DNA from: RGIG4576 sp045656705
GTDB lineage: Bacteria > Bacteroidota > Bacteroidia > Bacteroidales > Muribaculaceae
Direction: 5' to 3'
Length of the DNA: 7,571 nt
NCBI GenBank assembly: GCA_045656705.1
Contig: JAZORR010000028.1
Location: 1-7,571 of the forward strand
Below the pieces are notes generated by a model. It worked only from the letters and a program-made list of their open reading frames with translations. It had not been told where the DNA came from and searched no databases. Below are positions 1-6,093 of the stretch, one piece after another (position 1 is the stretch's first letter; each line of letters starts with the position of its first letter). Position numbers and translations under genes: made by a program.

Positions 1-209
1 TTCGGCTTCTCAAGCCGTTTCTAACGACGTTGTGCGAGCCACAAAAAAAGCATTTTTTTTACCATATCAATGAAAATCTACACAAAGATATGAATTTCAA
101 TTAATTACAGCGTTTTTATCCTACTTTTTGTCCACCTTGCCAAGAAATCTAATATCTAAGACATAAGCACCGATATGTGTTTCCCTTAACAAAAAATAAC
201 ACAACCATA
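1..209. other. Non-coding stretch with possible end of an upstream gene
   Basis: No complete gene is visible here. On the plus strand the first seven codons read FGFSSRF followed by TAA at 22-24. A final Phe would suit the last strand of an outer-membrane barrel protein, but seven residues cannot prove it. Positions 3-17 form a hairpin (CGGCTT, loop CTC, AAGCCG), and an A7-GCA-T8 tract follows at 43-60, which could serve as a weak terminator. On the minus strand, 90-83 reads TATCTTTG, a good Bacteroidota -7 box, but I find no matching -33 box and no convincing minus-strand gene. The rest, up to about 209, is AT-rich and featureless. Confidence 0.4.
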
Positions 210-240
210 TTTCTTATTTCGATGATTCTCACTATATTTG
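210..240 (+). promoter_or_regulatory. Candidate promoter of the fimbria-like operon
   Basis: TATATTTG at 233-240 matches the Bacteroidota -7 consensus TAnnTTTG. TTTC at 210-213 is one base off the -33 box TTTG, with a 19-base spacer. Transcription would begin near 247, giving a leader of roughly 165 bases before the ATG at 414. No better promoter is seen between here and the gene. Confidence 0.5.
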
Positions 241-413
241 TAAATATTTTAGACACTTTAGTATCTTAGAATAATTATATGTTGAGATATTTAAGGTGGG
301 TAATGCGTTTAAGTGCGTGATTATTAATTCATTGGAATAAACTTAAATGTGGATACTTGGCTAAAATTAATGAGACAAACGCAATTGTGGTGTATACTTT
401 TTGTAGAAAAAAG

Positions 414-1637
414 ATGAAAATGAGACAATTTTTATTGATATGTATGTTGGCATTGGGATTCTCGCTTTCGGCAGAAGTCCAAATAGACACTCTTACAGTC
501 TATTTCAAGATAGGAAATGCCAATTGGGATGCGACTTATAAGGAAAATGAGGCACGCACAAAAGAATTTGTGCAACGCATCAAAGAAACTCAAACAAAAA
601 CCGGACATAAAATCGTAGGGGTACTTTTCCACTCTAATACATCGCCCGAAGGTACTCGATATATCAATGAACGACTTGGTAATAAACGTGCGCAAAGTAT
701 TGTCGACCGTTTGGCAAAGGATTTGGTGTTCCCTGATTCGGTTGTAAAAATAGAACCAATGTGGAGTCAATGGGATGACTTGCATAAGTATATCATTGAA
801 CACGGTGATATGAAATATCGTGATGAACTTCTTGAAATTATTGAGAATAAGTCTCTTTCAGATGCTCAAAAAGAACGCCGCGTGCGCAACCTTCGTGGTG
901 GTGCTCCTTGGAGATATCTTTTGAATAATGTGTTCCCTGATATGCGTTACTCTGAAATCAGAGTTTTCGTAGGTATTGAAATGCCTAAACTTAACGAAAA
1001 GTTGCAAGTGGTAGAACCAGAGCCTACTCCAGAACCAGAACCTACCCCAGAACCAGCTCCAGAGCCAGAACCTGTGGTGGAAGTGGTGGATACTCCAGTA
1101 GTGGTGACTCCTGTGCAAGAAGGCCCATATAACAAACTTATCCTCAAGACCAATACAATAGGTTGGGCGGGTATGATGGCCAATTTAGGTGTAGAATACC
1201 AACATAAGAGTGGTTTGGCGTTCCATTTGCCTATATATTATTCGGCAATGAACTATTTCACTCGCACACTTAAGTTCAGAACATTCCTTATCCAACCAGA
1301 GTTGCGTTACTACATACCTAAGGTAGAAGGTTTGTTTGTTGGTGGTCACTTTGGTCTTGCATGGTATAATGTGGCATTTGATGGTGATTGGCGTTATCAA
1401 GACCACGGTCGCAACACTCCTGCAATAGGTGGTGGTGTGAATGTGGGTTATAAGATGCCTATCAGCAAAAATAAAAAGTGGGGCATTGAATTCTCACTTG
1501 GTGCAGGTGCTTATCAATTGCATTATGATAAGTTTATCAATGAGCAAGGCGGCAAACTTGCATATAGCGAAAAGCGTACTTTCATCGGTGTAGATAATGC
1601 AGCGGTGTCGTTCACATATACATTTGACTTAAAGTAA
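414..1637 (+). CDS. Outer-membrane protein: OmpA-like domain, Pro-Glu linker, DUF3575-like barrel
   Basis: A 407-residue protein, probably exported to the outer membrane, where it would link the envelope to the fimbria-like lipoproteins encoded just downstream. I chose ATG 414 because a standard signal peptide starts there (hydrophobic core about residues 5-18, SLSA then cleavage near residue 20); ATG 420 is equally possible, while an upstream in-frame TTG at 357 would put 19 polar residues before the signal. Residues 25-115 resemble an OmpA C-terminal-type domain, with SPEG at 77-80 and NERLGNKRA at 85-93. Residues 201-220 are a Pro-Glu-rich linker. Residues 239-407 have alternating, aromatic-rich strands typical of a beta barrel and look like DUF3575. 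DUF3575 proteins are known beside Bacteroidales fimbrial genes. The next gene starts after only 10 bases. The family call is from memory of motifs, so the role in assembly or anchoring is inference. Confidence 0.8.
   Translation: MKMRQFLLICMLALGFSLSAEVQIDTLTVYFKIGNANWDATYKENEARTKEFVQRIKETQTKTGHKIVGVLFHSNTSPEGTRYINERLGNKRAQSIVDRLAKDLVFPDSVVKIEPMWSQWDDLHKYIIEHGDMKYRDELLEIIENKSLSDAQKERRVRNLRGGAPWRYLLNNVFPDMRYSEIRVFVGIEMPKLNEKLQVVEPEPTPEPEPTPEPAPEPEPVVEVVDTPVVVTPVQEGPYNKLILKTNTIGWAGMMANLGVEYQHKSGLAFHLPIYYSAMNYFTRTLKFRTFLIQPELRYYIPKVEGLFVGGHFGLAWYNVAFDGDWRYQDHGRNTPAIGGGVNVGYKMPISKNKKWGIEFSLGAGAYQLHYDKFINEQGGKLAYSEKRTFIGVDNAAVSFTYTFDLK
1014..1073 (+). repeat. Imperfect CCAGAACC-type repeats encoding a Pro-Glu linker
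   Basis: Within the DUF3575-like gene, an 18-base unit (Glu-Pro-Glu-Pro-Thr-Pro) occurs twice and is followed by partial copies with Ala in place of Thr. It encodes residues 201-220, alternating Pro with Glu, Thr or Ala. Such stretches are rigid, extended spacers, as between barrel and periplasmic domains. Repeat number could vary between strains by slippage. Confidence 0.85.
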
Positions 1638-1647
1638 AGCCTGAAAG

Positions 1648-2691
1648 ATGATGAAGAATATTATGAAATATAGCATAGCGTCGGTGGTGGCATTGGTTTT
1701 GCTTTCGCTCTCAGCATGTAATGTGCACGAGTGGCCAGAAGCAGAAGCAAAGGCTCAAATTAAGTTGAATTTCGACTTTAATACCGATATCGATGAATAT
1801 CTTACAATCTATGCCGACCAAGGTCGTGCTTCTCGTTCGCCCGAGGATTATGATGTGAGATATGTGGTGAAAGCACACCTATATGTCAATGATGAAGATT
1901 ATATCGAAGAACCATATGCGCAATGGACATTTACGCGTGACGATGTGGATGATTTGAATACTTCAACTACTATCGAGCTCGAACCTGCCAAGTATAAGAT
2001 TATGGTGTGGACCGACTTCGTGCCTCAAGGTACAGCCGAAGATAAGTTCTATAATCCTTCAAAGTTTAACCACATCAATATGACGGCTGAATATGATGGA
2101 AATAACGATTTCCGTGATGCATTTATGGGTGTTCAAGATTTGGAAGTAGACTTTAGTAACTTGTCATACAATAATCAACTCGAAAGCACAGTCATAATGA
2201 ATCGTCCACTTGCGAAGTATTACTTCGTAACTACCGACGTGGAAGAATTTGCTTCACGCTACTTCGAACAGCACTCTACTAAGGGTGATCCAAGTGCGAT
2301 TATCGGACCAGACCAAATTGACTACAGTAAGTTGAGAATTAAATTCAACTATACTGGTTATTTGCCTTGCGTATTCAATATGCACACCAATCGTCCGATT
2401 GACTCAATGACAGGTGTAACTTTTGAATCGGATATTACCGATATCAGTGGTAATGAAGCGACTCTTGGTTTTGACTACATTCTTGTGAACGGTCGCGAAT
2501 CGAGTGTGGCAGTTTCGGTGGCTCTTATCGATACTGATGGTACAGTGATTTCGATGAGTAGCACTATTAATGTGCCTTTGGTGCGTGGTAAGTATACAAT
2601 CGTGAAGGGTAAATTCTTTACTCAAAACGAACAAAGTGGTGTGGGTATTAACCCTGACTTTGATGGTGACCATAATATTATTATTCCTTAA
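1648..2691 (+). CDS. Fimbrial-type lipoprotein (Mfa2/FimB- or DUF6562-like)
   Basis: A 347-residue predicted lipoprotein. The signal peptide ends in the lipobox LSAC with lipidated Cys24, followed by NVHEWP, a start I recall from FimB/Mfa2-type fimbrial lipoproteins of Bacteroidales. Further marks are ASRS at 61-64 (a possible arginine-specific processing site), YKIMVW at 116-121, DAFMG at 157-161, RPLA at 186-189, and a C-terminal strand region after VPLVRGKYT ending in an FDGD segment near 338-341. The DAFxG, RPxA and YxxxxW signatures recur in the next gene, so both are probably one family. There are no acidic residues directly after the Cys, so a surface-export signal is not evident. It lies 10 bases after the DUF3575-like gene and 24 before the next lipoprotein, in one operon. 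Likely role: fimbrial subunit or anchor in the outer membrane. The anchor role is inference. ATG 1651 is an alternative start. Confidence 0.75.
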   Translation: MMKNIMKYSIASVVALVLLSLSACNVHEWPEAEAKAQIKLNFDFNTDIDEYLTIYADQGRASRSPEDYDVRYVVKAHLYVNDEDYIEEPYAQWTFTRDDVDDLNTSTTIELEPAKYKIMVWTDFVPQGTAEDKFYNPSKFNHINMTAEYDGNNDFRDAFMGVQDLEVDFSNLSYNNQLESTVIMNRPLAKYYFVTTDVEEFASRYFEQHSTKGDPSAIIGPDQIDYSKLRIKFNYTGYLPCVFNMHTNRPIDSMTGVTFESDITDISGNEATLGFDYILVNGRESSVAVSVALIDTDGTVISMSSTINVPLVRGKYTIVKGKFFTQNEQSGVGINPDFDGDHNIIIP

Positions 2692-2715
2692 TTATGGTAA
2701 TATTTAGAATTTGAT

Positions 2716-3591
2716 ATGAAAGCGACATTGAAATATATAATGATGATAATGGTGGCAATGCTTGCCACTGCGTGTGCCGAAAAAGATGAACCACAAGCTG
2801 AAGAAACTGTGGCAGTGGAGATTAAGGCATCAATGTTGGGTATGGAGGGAAGTCGTTCAAATGCAACTGATGTGGATGAACTTCATTATACCGTATACAA
2901 GGCAAATGCTACTGAAATTGGCGCTGTGACAAAAGTGGTAGGAAGCGTTAAAACTAAAAATGCCGATGGTGATTTTTATGTGAAACTTAATCTTGTGAAG
3001 AATCAATATTACCAAATCGTATTTTGGGCTCAAAATAAAGACTGTAAAGCTTATAATCTTACTGCAAGCAATGGTCAACGATTGGTTGAAATTGATTACA
3101 CTAAAGAACTTACCGATGCATTCTGGGGTAAATCAGCAATCCTTTTCACTAATTCTTCGATGAGTGTAAGCGTGGATTTGAAGCGTCCGTTTGCCCAACT
3201 TAATATCAAGGCGAAAGATGCTAACGACAAAGATGCTAAAACCCTAAATATTAAAAAGGTGGAAGTGAGTGTGAGCAGTTATGCCAATGTGCTCAACTTG
3301 GTAACTGAAGAACGCTACACTGCAGAAGTAGGTCCGTTGACTATAGCCAAAACAAATGTCACTATAGATGCCGATAAAAACATCTTTTCGCAATATGTGT
3401 TGCCTGTGTGGGATGTAAATATTGATGATCCTACTATCGGTGTGAAAGTTGTAGGTAATGCTGGTGATGAAGTGGTGAATGTGAATGTGAGTGTGCCTAA
3501 GTGTCCACTTAATGCAAACTATCGCACGAATATTATCTTGCCGATATATCCGACTACGGCTTCGGCTCAAGTGAAAACGGAAGAACAATAA
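2716..3591 (+). CDS. Fimbrial-type lipoprotein, DUF6562-like, short C-terminus
   Basis: A 291-residue predicted lipoprotein, last gene of the three-gene operon. The signal peptide ends with Cys20 (LATAC), followed by AEKDE, which resembles the Lys/acidic surface-export signal described for Bacteroidota lipoproteins. GSRS at 45-48 gives a possible arginine cleavage site, then LHYTVYKA. LVKNQYYQIVFWAQ at 93-106 closely matches the partial gene at the right edge of the window (LVKGQTYHVVFWAQ). DAFWG at 134-138 and RPFA at 157-160 match the preceding lipoprotein. The protein ends about 20 residues after YRTNI (269-273), without the last strand and FDGD-like ending of its neighbour. No frameshift that would restore such an ending was found. 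A strong terminator follows. Likely a pilus-like subunit on the cell surface; this is inferred from architecture and context. Confidence 0.72.
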   Translation: MKATLKYIMMIMVAMLATACAEKDEPQAEETVAVEIKASMLGMEGSRSNATDVDELHYTVYKANATEIGAVTKVVGSVKTKNADGDFYVKLNLVKNQYYQIVFWAQNKDCKAYNLTASNGQRLVEIDYTKELTDAFWGKSAILFTNSSMSVSVDLKRPFAQLNIKAKDANDKDAKTLNIKKVEVSVSSYANVLNLVTEERYTAEVGPLTIAKTNVTIDADKNIFSQYVLPVWDVNIDDPTIGVKVVGNAGDEVVNVNVSVPKCPLNANYRTNIILPIYPTTASAQVKTEEQ

Positions 3592-3603
3592 ATCGAAATA
3601 ACT

Positions 3604-3637
3604 AAAACGCAGAATGGCACGCCAATCTGCGTTTTTT
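3604..3637 (+). terminator. Intrinsic terminator of the fimbria-like operon
   Basis: A 10-bp stem AAAACGCAGA (3604-3613) pairs with TCTGCGTTTT (3626-3635). The loop contains a further TGG/CCA pairing across CACG. The stem runs into six T (3632-3637). It lies 12 bases after the stop of the last lipoprotein gene. Confidence 0.9.
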
Positions 3638-3666
3638 ATTTATATGCGAAATATTCTCTAATGGAT

Positions 3667-3697
3667 TTTTCTATTAGGGATAGATTTTGTATTTTTG
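3667..3697 (+). promoter_or_regulatory. Candidate promoter for the hypothetical gene at 3742
   Basis: TATTTTTG at 3690-3697 matches the -7 box TAnnTTTG. TTTT at 3667-3670 is one base off the -33 box, with a 19-base spacer. Transcription would start near 3704, about 38 bases before the ATG. The strong terminator just upstream supports the need for a separate promoter. Confidence 0.5.
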
Positions 3698-3741
3698 TTT
3701 ATTGAAAAAATAATTTACGATAAATTTATATAAAAATAGAT

Positions 3742-4347
3742 ATGGCTAAGAAAGCTAAGAAATCTAAGAAATCAAATCCAGCACCTATGTCGCCCGATAA
3801 GGTGATTGTGCAACGAATGAGAAGCCTCGAAATAGGAAAGTGCTACATCAATAAGAACGAAGAAGAAGGTATGCACATCGTGTTGGTGACTCGTTGCCAT
3901 AAGGGTGGAACTTATTCGGTAGGTTGTTATTTGCTCGATATATTCTGTTTGGGAGTGAAGAATACTTATTTCTTCTTCAATATAAGTCAGGAAGATATGA
4001 ACGACTTGGTAGAAAGATTTGAAGGAGAAGAAATATCTTATGATGAAGCACACAATTGGGTGTATGGTGCAGTGGAATTTGCACAAGAAGCGGGTATTAA
4101 TCCTCACTCAGAGTACAAGATTACTCAATATTTCCTCGAAGAAGATACCGAAGAAATTCCTCTAATCGAGTTTGAGTATGGAAAGGATGGTAAGCACTTC
4201 TTTGTGGCCGATGGTAATTTGGAATTGAGTAAATATCTTCCTATTCTCGAACGCAACCTTGGTGAAGGTAATTTTGACTACGTGGTGGCCGAAGACGACG
4301 ATGAGTATGAAGAATATGACGAAGAAGATACAGTTAGTGCAGAATAA
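3742..4347 (+). CDS. Conserved-looking hypothetical protein, basic head and acidic tail
   Basis: A 201-residue soluble protein of unknown function. I see no signal peptide and no membrane segment. Residues 1-11 are Lys-rich (seven Lys), residues 184-196 are almost all Asp, Glu and Tyr. The core holds TYSVGCYLLDIFCLGVKNT (57-75), with two Cys and a strongly patterned hydrophobic stretch, followed by helices around 82-117 and an EFAQEAG segment (112-118). I recall similar unnamed proteins in other Bacteroidales, but cannot assign a domain. It is flanked by a strong terminator upstream and the udk promoter downstream, so it is probably transcribed alone. The ATG at 3742 is favoured by the A-rich upstream sequence; no Shine-Dalgarno is seen. 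The opposite charges at the two ends might suggest nucleic-acid or protein binding, which is only a guess. Confidence 0.8.
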   Translation: MAKKAKKSKKSNPAPMSPDKVIVQRMRSLEIGKCYINKNEEEGMHIVLVTRCHKGGTYSVGCYLLDIFCLGVKNTYFFFNISQEDMNDLVERFEGEEISYDEAHNWVYGAVEFAQEAGINPHSEYKITQYFLEEDTEEIPLIEFEYGKDGKHFFVADGNLELSKYLPILERNLGEGNFDYVVAEDDDEYEEYDEEDTVSAE

Positions 4348-4401
4348 AAACTGAAATTAGAGATACATTCTCAGATTGTATATAGCCAAATTTCATTGGT
4401 T

Positions 4402-4433
4402 TTTGGATTTGTGGATTATCTACACTAATTTTG
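4402..4433 (+). promoter_or_regulatory. Promoter of udk-lptB
   Basis: TTTG at 4402-4405, a 20-base spacer, and TAATTTTG at 4426-4433 fit both Bacteroidota promoter boxes exactly. The start of transcription should be near 4440, only about 15 bases before the udk ATG, so the leader is very short. No clear terminator separates it from the preceding gene, so some read-through is possible. Confidence 0.75.
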
Positions 4434-4454
4434 TAAGAAAATAAGGACAAAGAT

Positions 4455-5066
4455 ATGCTTATAATTGGTATAGCAGGTGGTACTGGTTCGGGAAAGACCA
4501 CCGTAGTGCGTAAGATAATGGAACGCCTACCCGAAGGCGAAGTAGGTGTGATATCTCAAGACTCGTATTATAAGGATTCGAGCCATGTGCCTGTGGAGGA
4601 TCGCCAAAAAATCAATTTCGATGAGCCTGCAGCTTTTGATTGGGATTTGCTGCTTGAGCATTTGAAGCAGTTGAACGAGGGTAAAGCCATAGAAATGCCA
4701 ACCTATTCTTATCTCACATGCACTCGTCAGGCTGAAACTGTACCTATGGCAGCGCACGATGTGGTGCTTGTGGAGGGTATTCTTGTGTTATCTGACTCTC
4801 GTTTGCGCGATATGATGGATATTAAGGTGTTTGTGGATGCTGATGCCGATGAACGCCTCATTCGCGTGATAAGTCGTGACTGTATTGAGCGTGGTCGCAC
4901 TCCTCAGATGGTGATTGATCGTTACGAAGAAGTGCTGAAACCAATGCACAATATGCACATTGAGCCTGCTAAACGATTTGCCGACCTTATAGTGCCTCAG
5001 GGAGGACATAATGAAGTGGCTATTAATCTTATTACTGACTTTATTAAGAGTCAGTTGAAGAAATAA
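4455..5066 (+). CDS. udk: Uridine kinase
   Basis: Phosphorylates uridine and cytidine to UMP and CMP in pyrimidine salvage, in the cytoplasm. At 203 residues it is the usual length for bacterial Udk. The P-loop GGTGSGKTT is at 8-16, the QDSYYK segment with the family's catalytic-region Asp at 35-40, NFDEPAAFDWD at 54-64, the substrate-side PTYSY at 82-86, the VEG motif at 106-108, and an Arg-rich lid around 137-148 (RVISRDCIERGR). All key elements are intact. AAGGA at 4443-4447, seven bases before the ATG, is a Shine-Dalgarno-like sequence, uncommon in this group, and supports this start. lptB follows after 24 bases, so the two are probably co-transcribed, although their functions are unrelated. 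Confidence 0.96.
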   Translation: MLIIGIAGGTGSGKTTVVRKIMERLPEGEVGVISQDSYYKDSSHVPVEDRQKINFDEPAAFDWDLLLEHLKQLNEGKAIEMPTYSYLTCTRQAETVPMAAHDVVLVEGILVLSDSRLRDMMDIKVFVDADADERLIRVISRDCIERGRTPQMVIDRYEEVLKPMHNMHIEPAKRFADLIVPQGGHNEVAINLITDFIKSQLKK

Positions 5067-5090
5067 TTTCCGAAGAAGATTATTTGAATA

Positions 5091-5945
5091 ATGAAAATAA
5101 AGTTTCCGATAATAGGTAGTTTGCTTGATAGATTTTCTGTCACAGAAAATCCACAAGAGGCATCGGATATTGCAACCGATGACGAAGTGTTTGTGGATGA
5201 TGGTCAGATGGTGCTTCGCACCGACAATTTGGTGAAGAAATATCGCCAACGCACAGTTGTAAACCATGTATCGATCAACGTGAAGCAAGGCGAGATTGTG
5301 GGACTTCTGGGCCCTAATGGTGCAGGAAAGACCACTACTTTCTATATGACTACAGGTCTTGTGACTCCAAATGAAGGTCGCATCTATCTCAACGACCGCG
5401 ACATTACGAAATATCCTGTGTATAAGCGTGCAAAATGTGGTATTGGTTACCTTGCTCAAGAAGCATCGGTATTTCGCAAACTTAGCGTGGAAGATAACAT
5501 ACGCACCATTCTCGAAATGGGACCTATGACTCCTGAGGAGCAAGCCGAAAAACTTGAAAGTTTGCTTGCCGAGTTCCACCTCAACCATGTGCGTAAGAAT
5601 TTGGGTGACCAACTATCGGGTGGTGAACGCCGACGCACCGAAATAGCTCGTTGTTTGGCGATTAATCCTAAATTTATTATGCTCGACGAGCCGTTTGCTG
5701 GCGTGGACCCTATTGCTGTGGAAGATATTCAATCAATTGTGTACAAACTGAAAAATAAGAACATCGGTATCCTTATCACCGACCACAATGCTCCCGAAAC
5801 GCTTAATATCACCGACCGTGCATATCTGTTGTTTGAGGGTAAGATATTGTTCCAAGGCACATCAGAGGAGCTCGCATCCAATCCGGTGGTGCGAGAAAAG
5901 TATCTTGGCCGCAACTTTATCTTCAATCGCAAGAAGTTTGATTAA
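5091..5945 (+). CDS. lptB: LPS export ABC transporter ATPase LptB
   Basis: The ATPase that, with the LptF/LptG membrane pair, extracts lipopolysaccharide from the inner membrane and drives it across the periplasm; it acts on the cytoplasmic face. Walker A GPNGAGKTT is at 74-82, the Q-loop Gln at 123 within LAQEASVFRKLSV (an LptB hallmark), the signature LSGGERRR at 175-182, Walker B FIMLDEPFAGVDP at 195-207, and the switch His232 in ITDHNAPETL. The end (YLGRNF) also fits LptB. The protein has 284 residues, against about 240 in E. coli. The extra is a 39-residue N-terminal stretch before MVLRTDNL, containing an acidic segment. An internal ATG at 5208 would give the standard length but has no better initiation context. 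It probably shares the udk transcript and ends at the hairpin at 6002-6036. Confidence 0.95.
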   Translation: MKIKFPIIGSLLDRFSVTENPQEASDIATDDEVFVDDGQMVLRTDNLVKKYRQRTVVNHVSINVKQGEIVGLLGPNGAGKTTTFYMTTGLVTPNEGRIYLNDRDITKYPVYKRAKCGIGYLAQEASVFRKLSVEDNIRTILEMGPMTPEEQAEKLESLLAEFHLNHVRKNLGDQLSGGERRRTEIARCLAINPKFIMLDEPFAGVDPIAVEDIQSIVYKLKNKNIGILITDHNAPETLNITDRAYLLFEGKILFQGTSEELASNPVVREKYLGRNFIFNRKKFD

Positions 5946-6001
5946 AAGATACACACTTTAGAAAATATTATTTATGCCTACTCAATAAGGGTAGTGATTA
6001 G

Positions 6002-6036
6002 AAAAATGGAGGATTTTCAATAAATCCTCCATTTTT
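6002..6036. terminator. Bidirectional terminator between lptB and the CPBP protease gene
   Basis: A perfect 15-bp inverted repeat: AAAAATGGAGGATTT (6002-6016), loop TCAAT, AAATCCTCCATTTTT (6022-6036). The A and T runs at the stem ends give a T tract in both directions, fitting the convergent genes on either side. Confidence 0.92.
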
Positions 6037-6053
6037 ATTTTCTCTGAGAAAAT
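6037..6053. repeat. Palindrome next to the terminator
   Basis: ATTTTCTC, a single T, then GAGAAAAT: 8-bp arms with no mismatch. It directly abuts the terminator hairpin and lies 40 bases beyond the end of the protease gene. It may reinforce termination by hairpin formation (TTTTC/GAAAA around a five-base loop) or bind a dimeric protein; the sequence does not decide. Confidence 0.5.
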
Positions 6054-6093
6054 CCCCGAAATTAAGACTTCTTTTGTTGGTATATTGTGAGAT

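Noticed and set aside
1..41. Minus-strand tRNA-Leu-like anticodon arm with GAG in the hairpin
   Set aside because: The D and T arms and the acceptor stem are missing, and the anticodon stem has a mismatch.
155..270. Inverted repeat TCTAAGA/TCTTAGA (155-161 and 264-270) flanking the operon promoter, as an invertible switch
   Set aside because: Only seven bases match and the flanks do not extend the match; invertible promoters have longer repeats, and chance is likely in AT-rich DNA.
357..413. TTG at 357 as the start of the DUF3575-like gene
   Set aside because: It would place 19 polar residues before an otherwise standard signal peptide that begins at ATG 414 or 420.
858..1183. Minus-strand ORFs rich in Trp/Phe or Gly/Ser opposite the Pro-Glu linker
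   Set aside because: Their low-complexity composition is simply the complement of the CCAGAACC repeats.
4348..4401. Terminator after the hypothetical gene
   Set aside because: Only short AT-rich pairings (ATACA/TGTAT, GAAATT/AATTTC) are present, without a T tract directly after a stable stem.
4788..5612. Long minus-strand ORF (274 codons) opposite udk and lptB
   Set aside because: It spans two clearly real plus-strand genes, is rich in His, Cys and Thr without any motif, and is explained by the codon bias of those genes.
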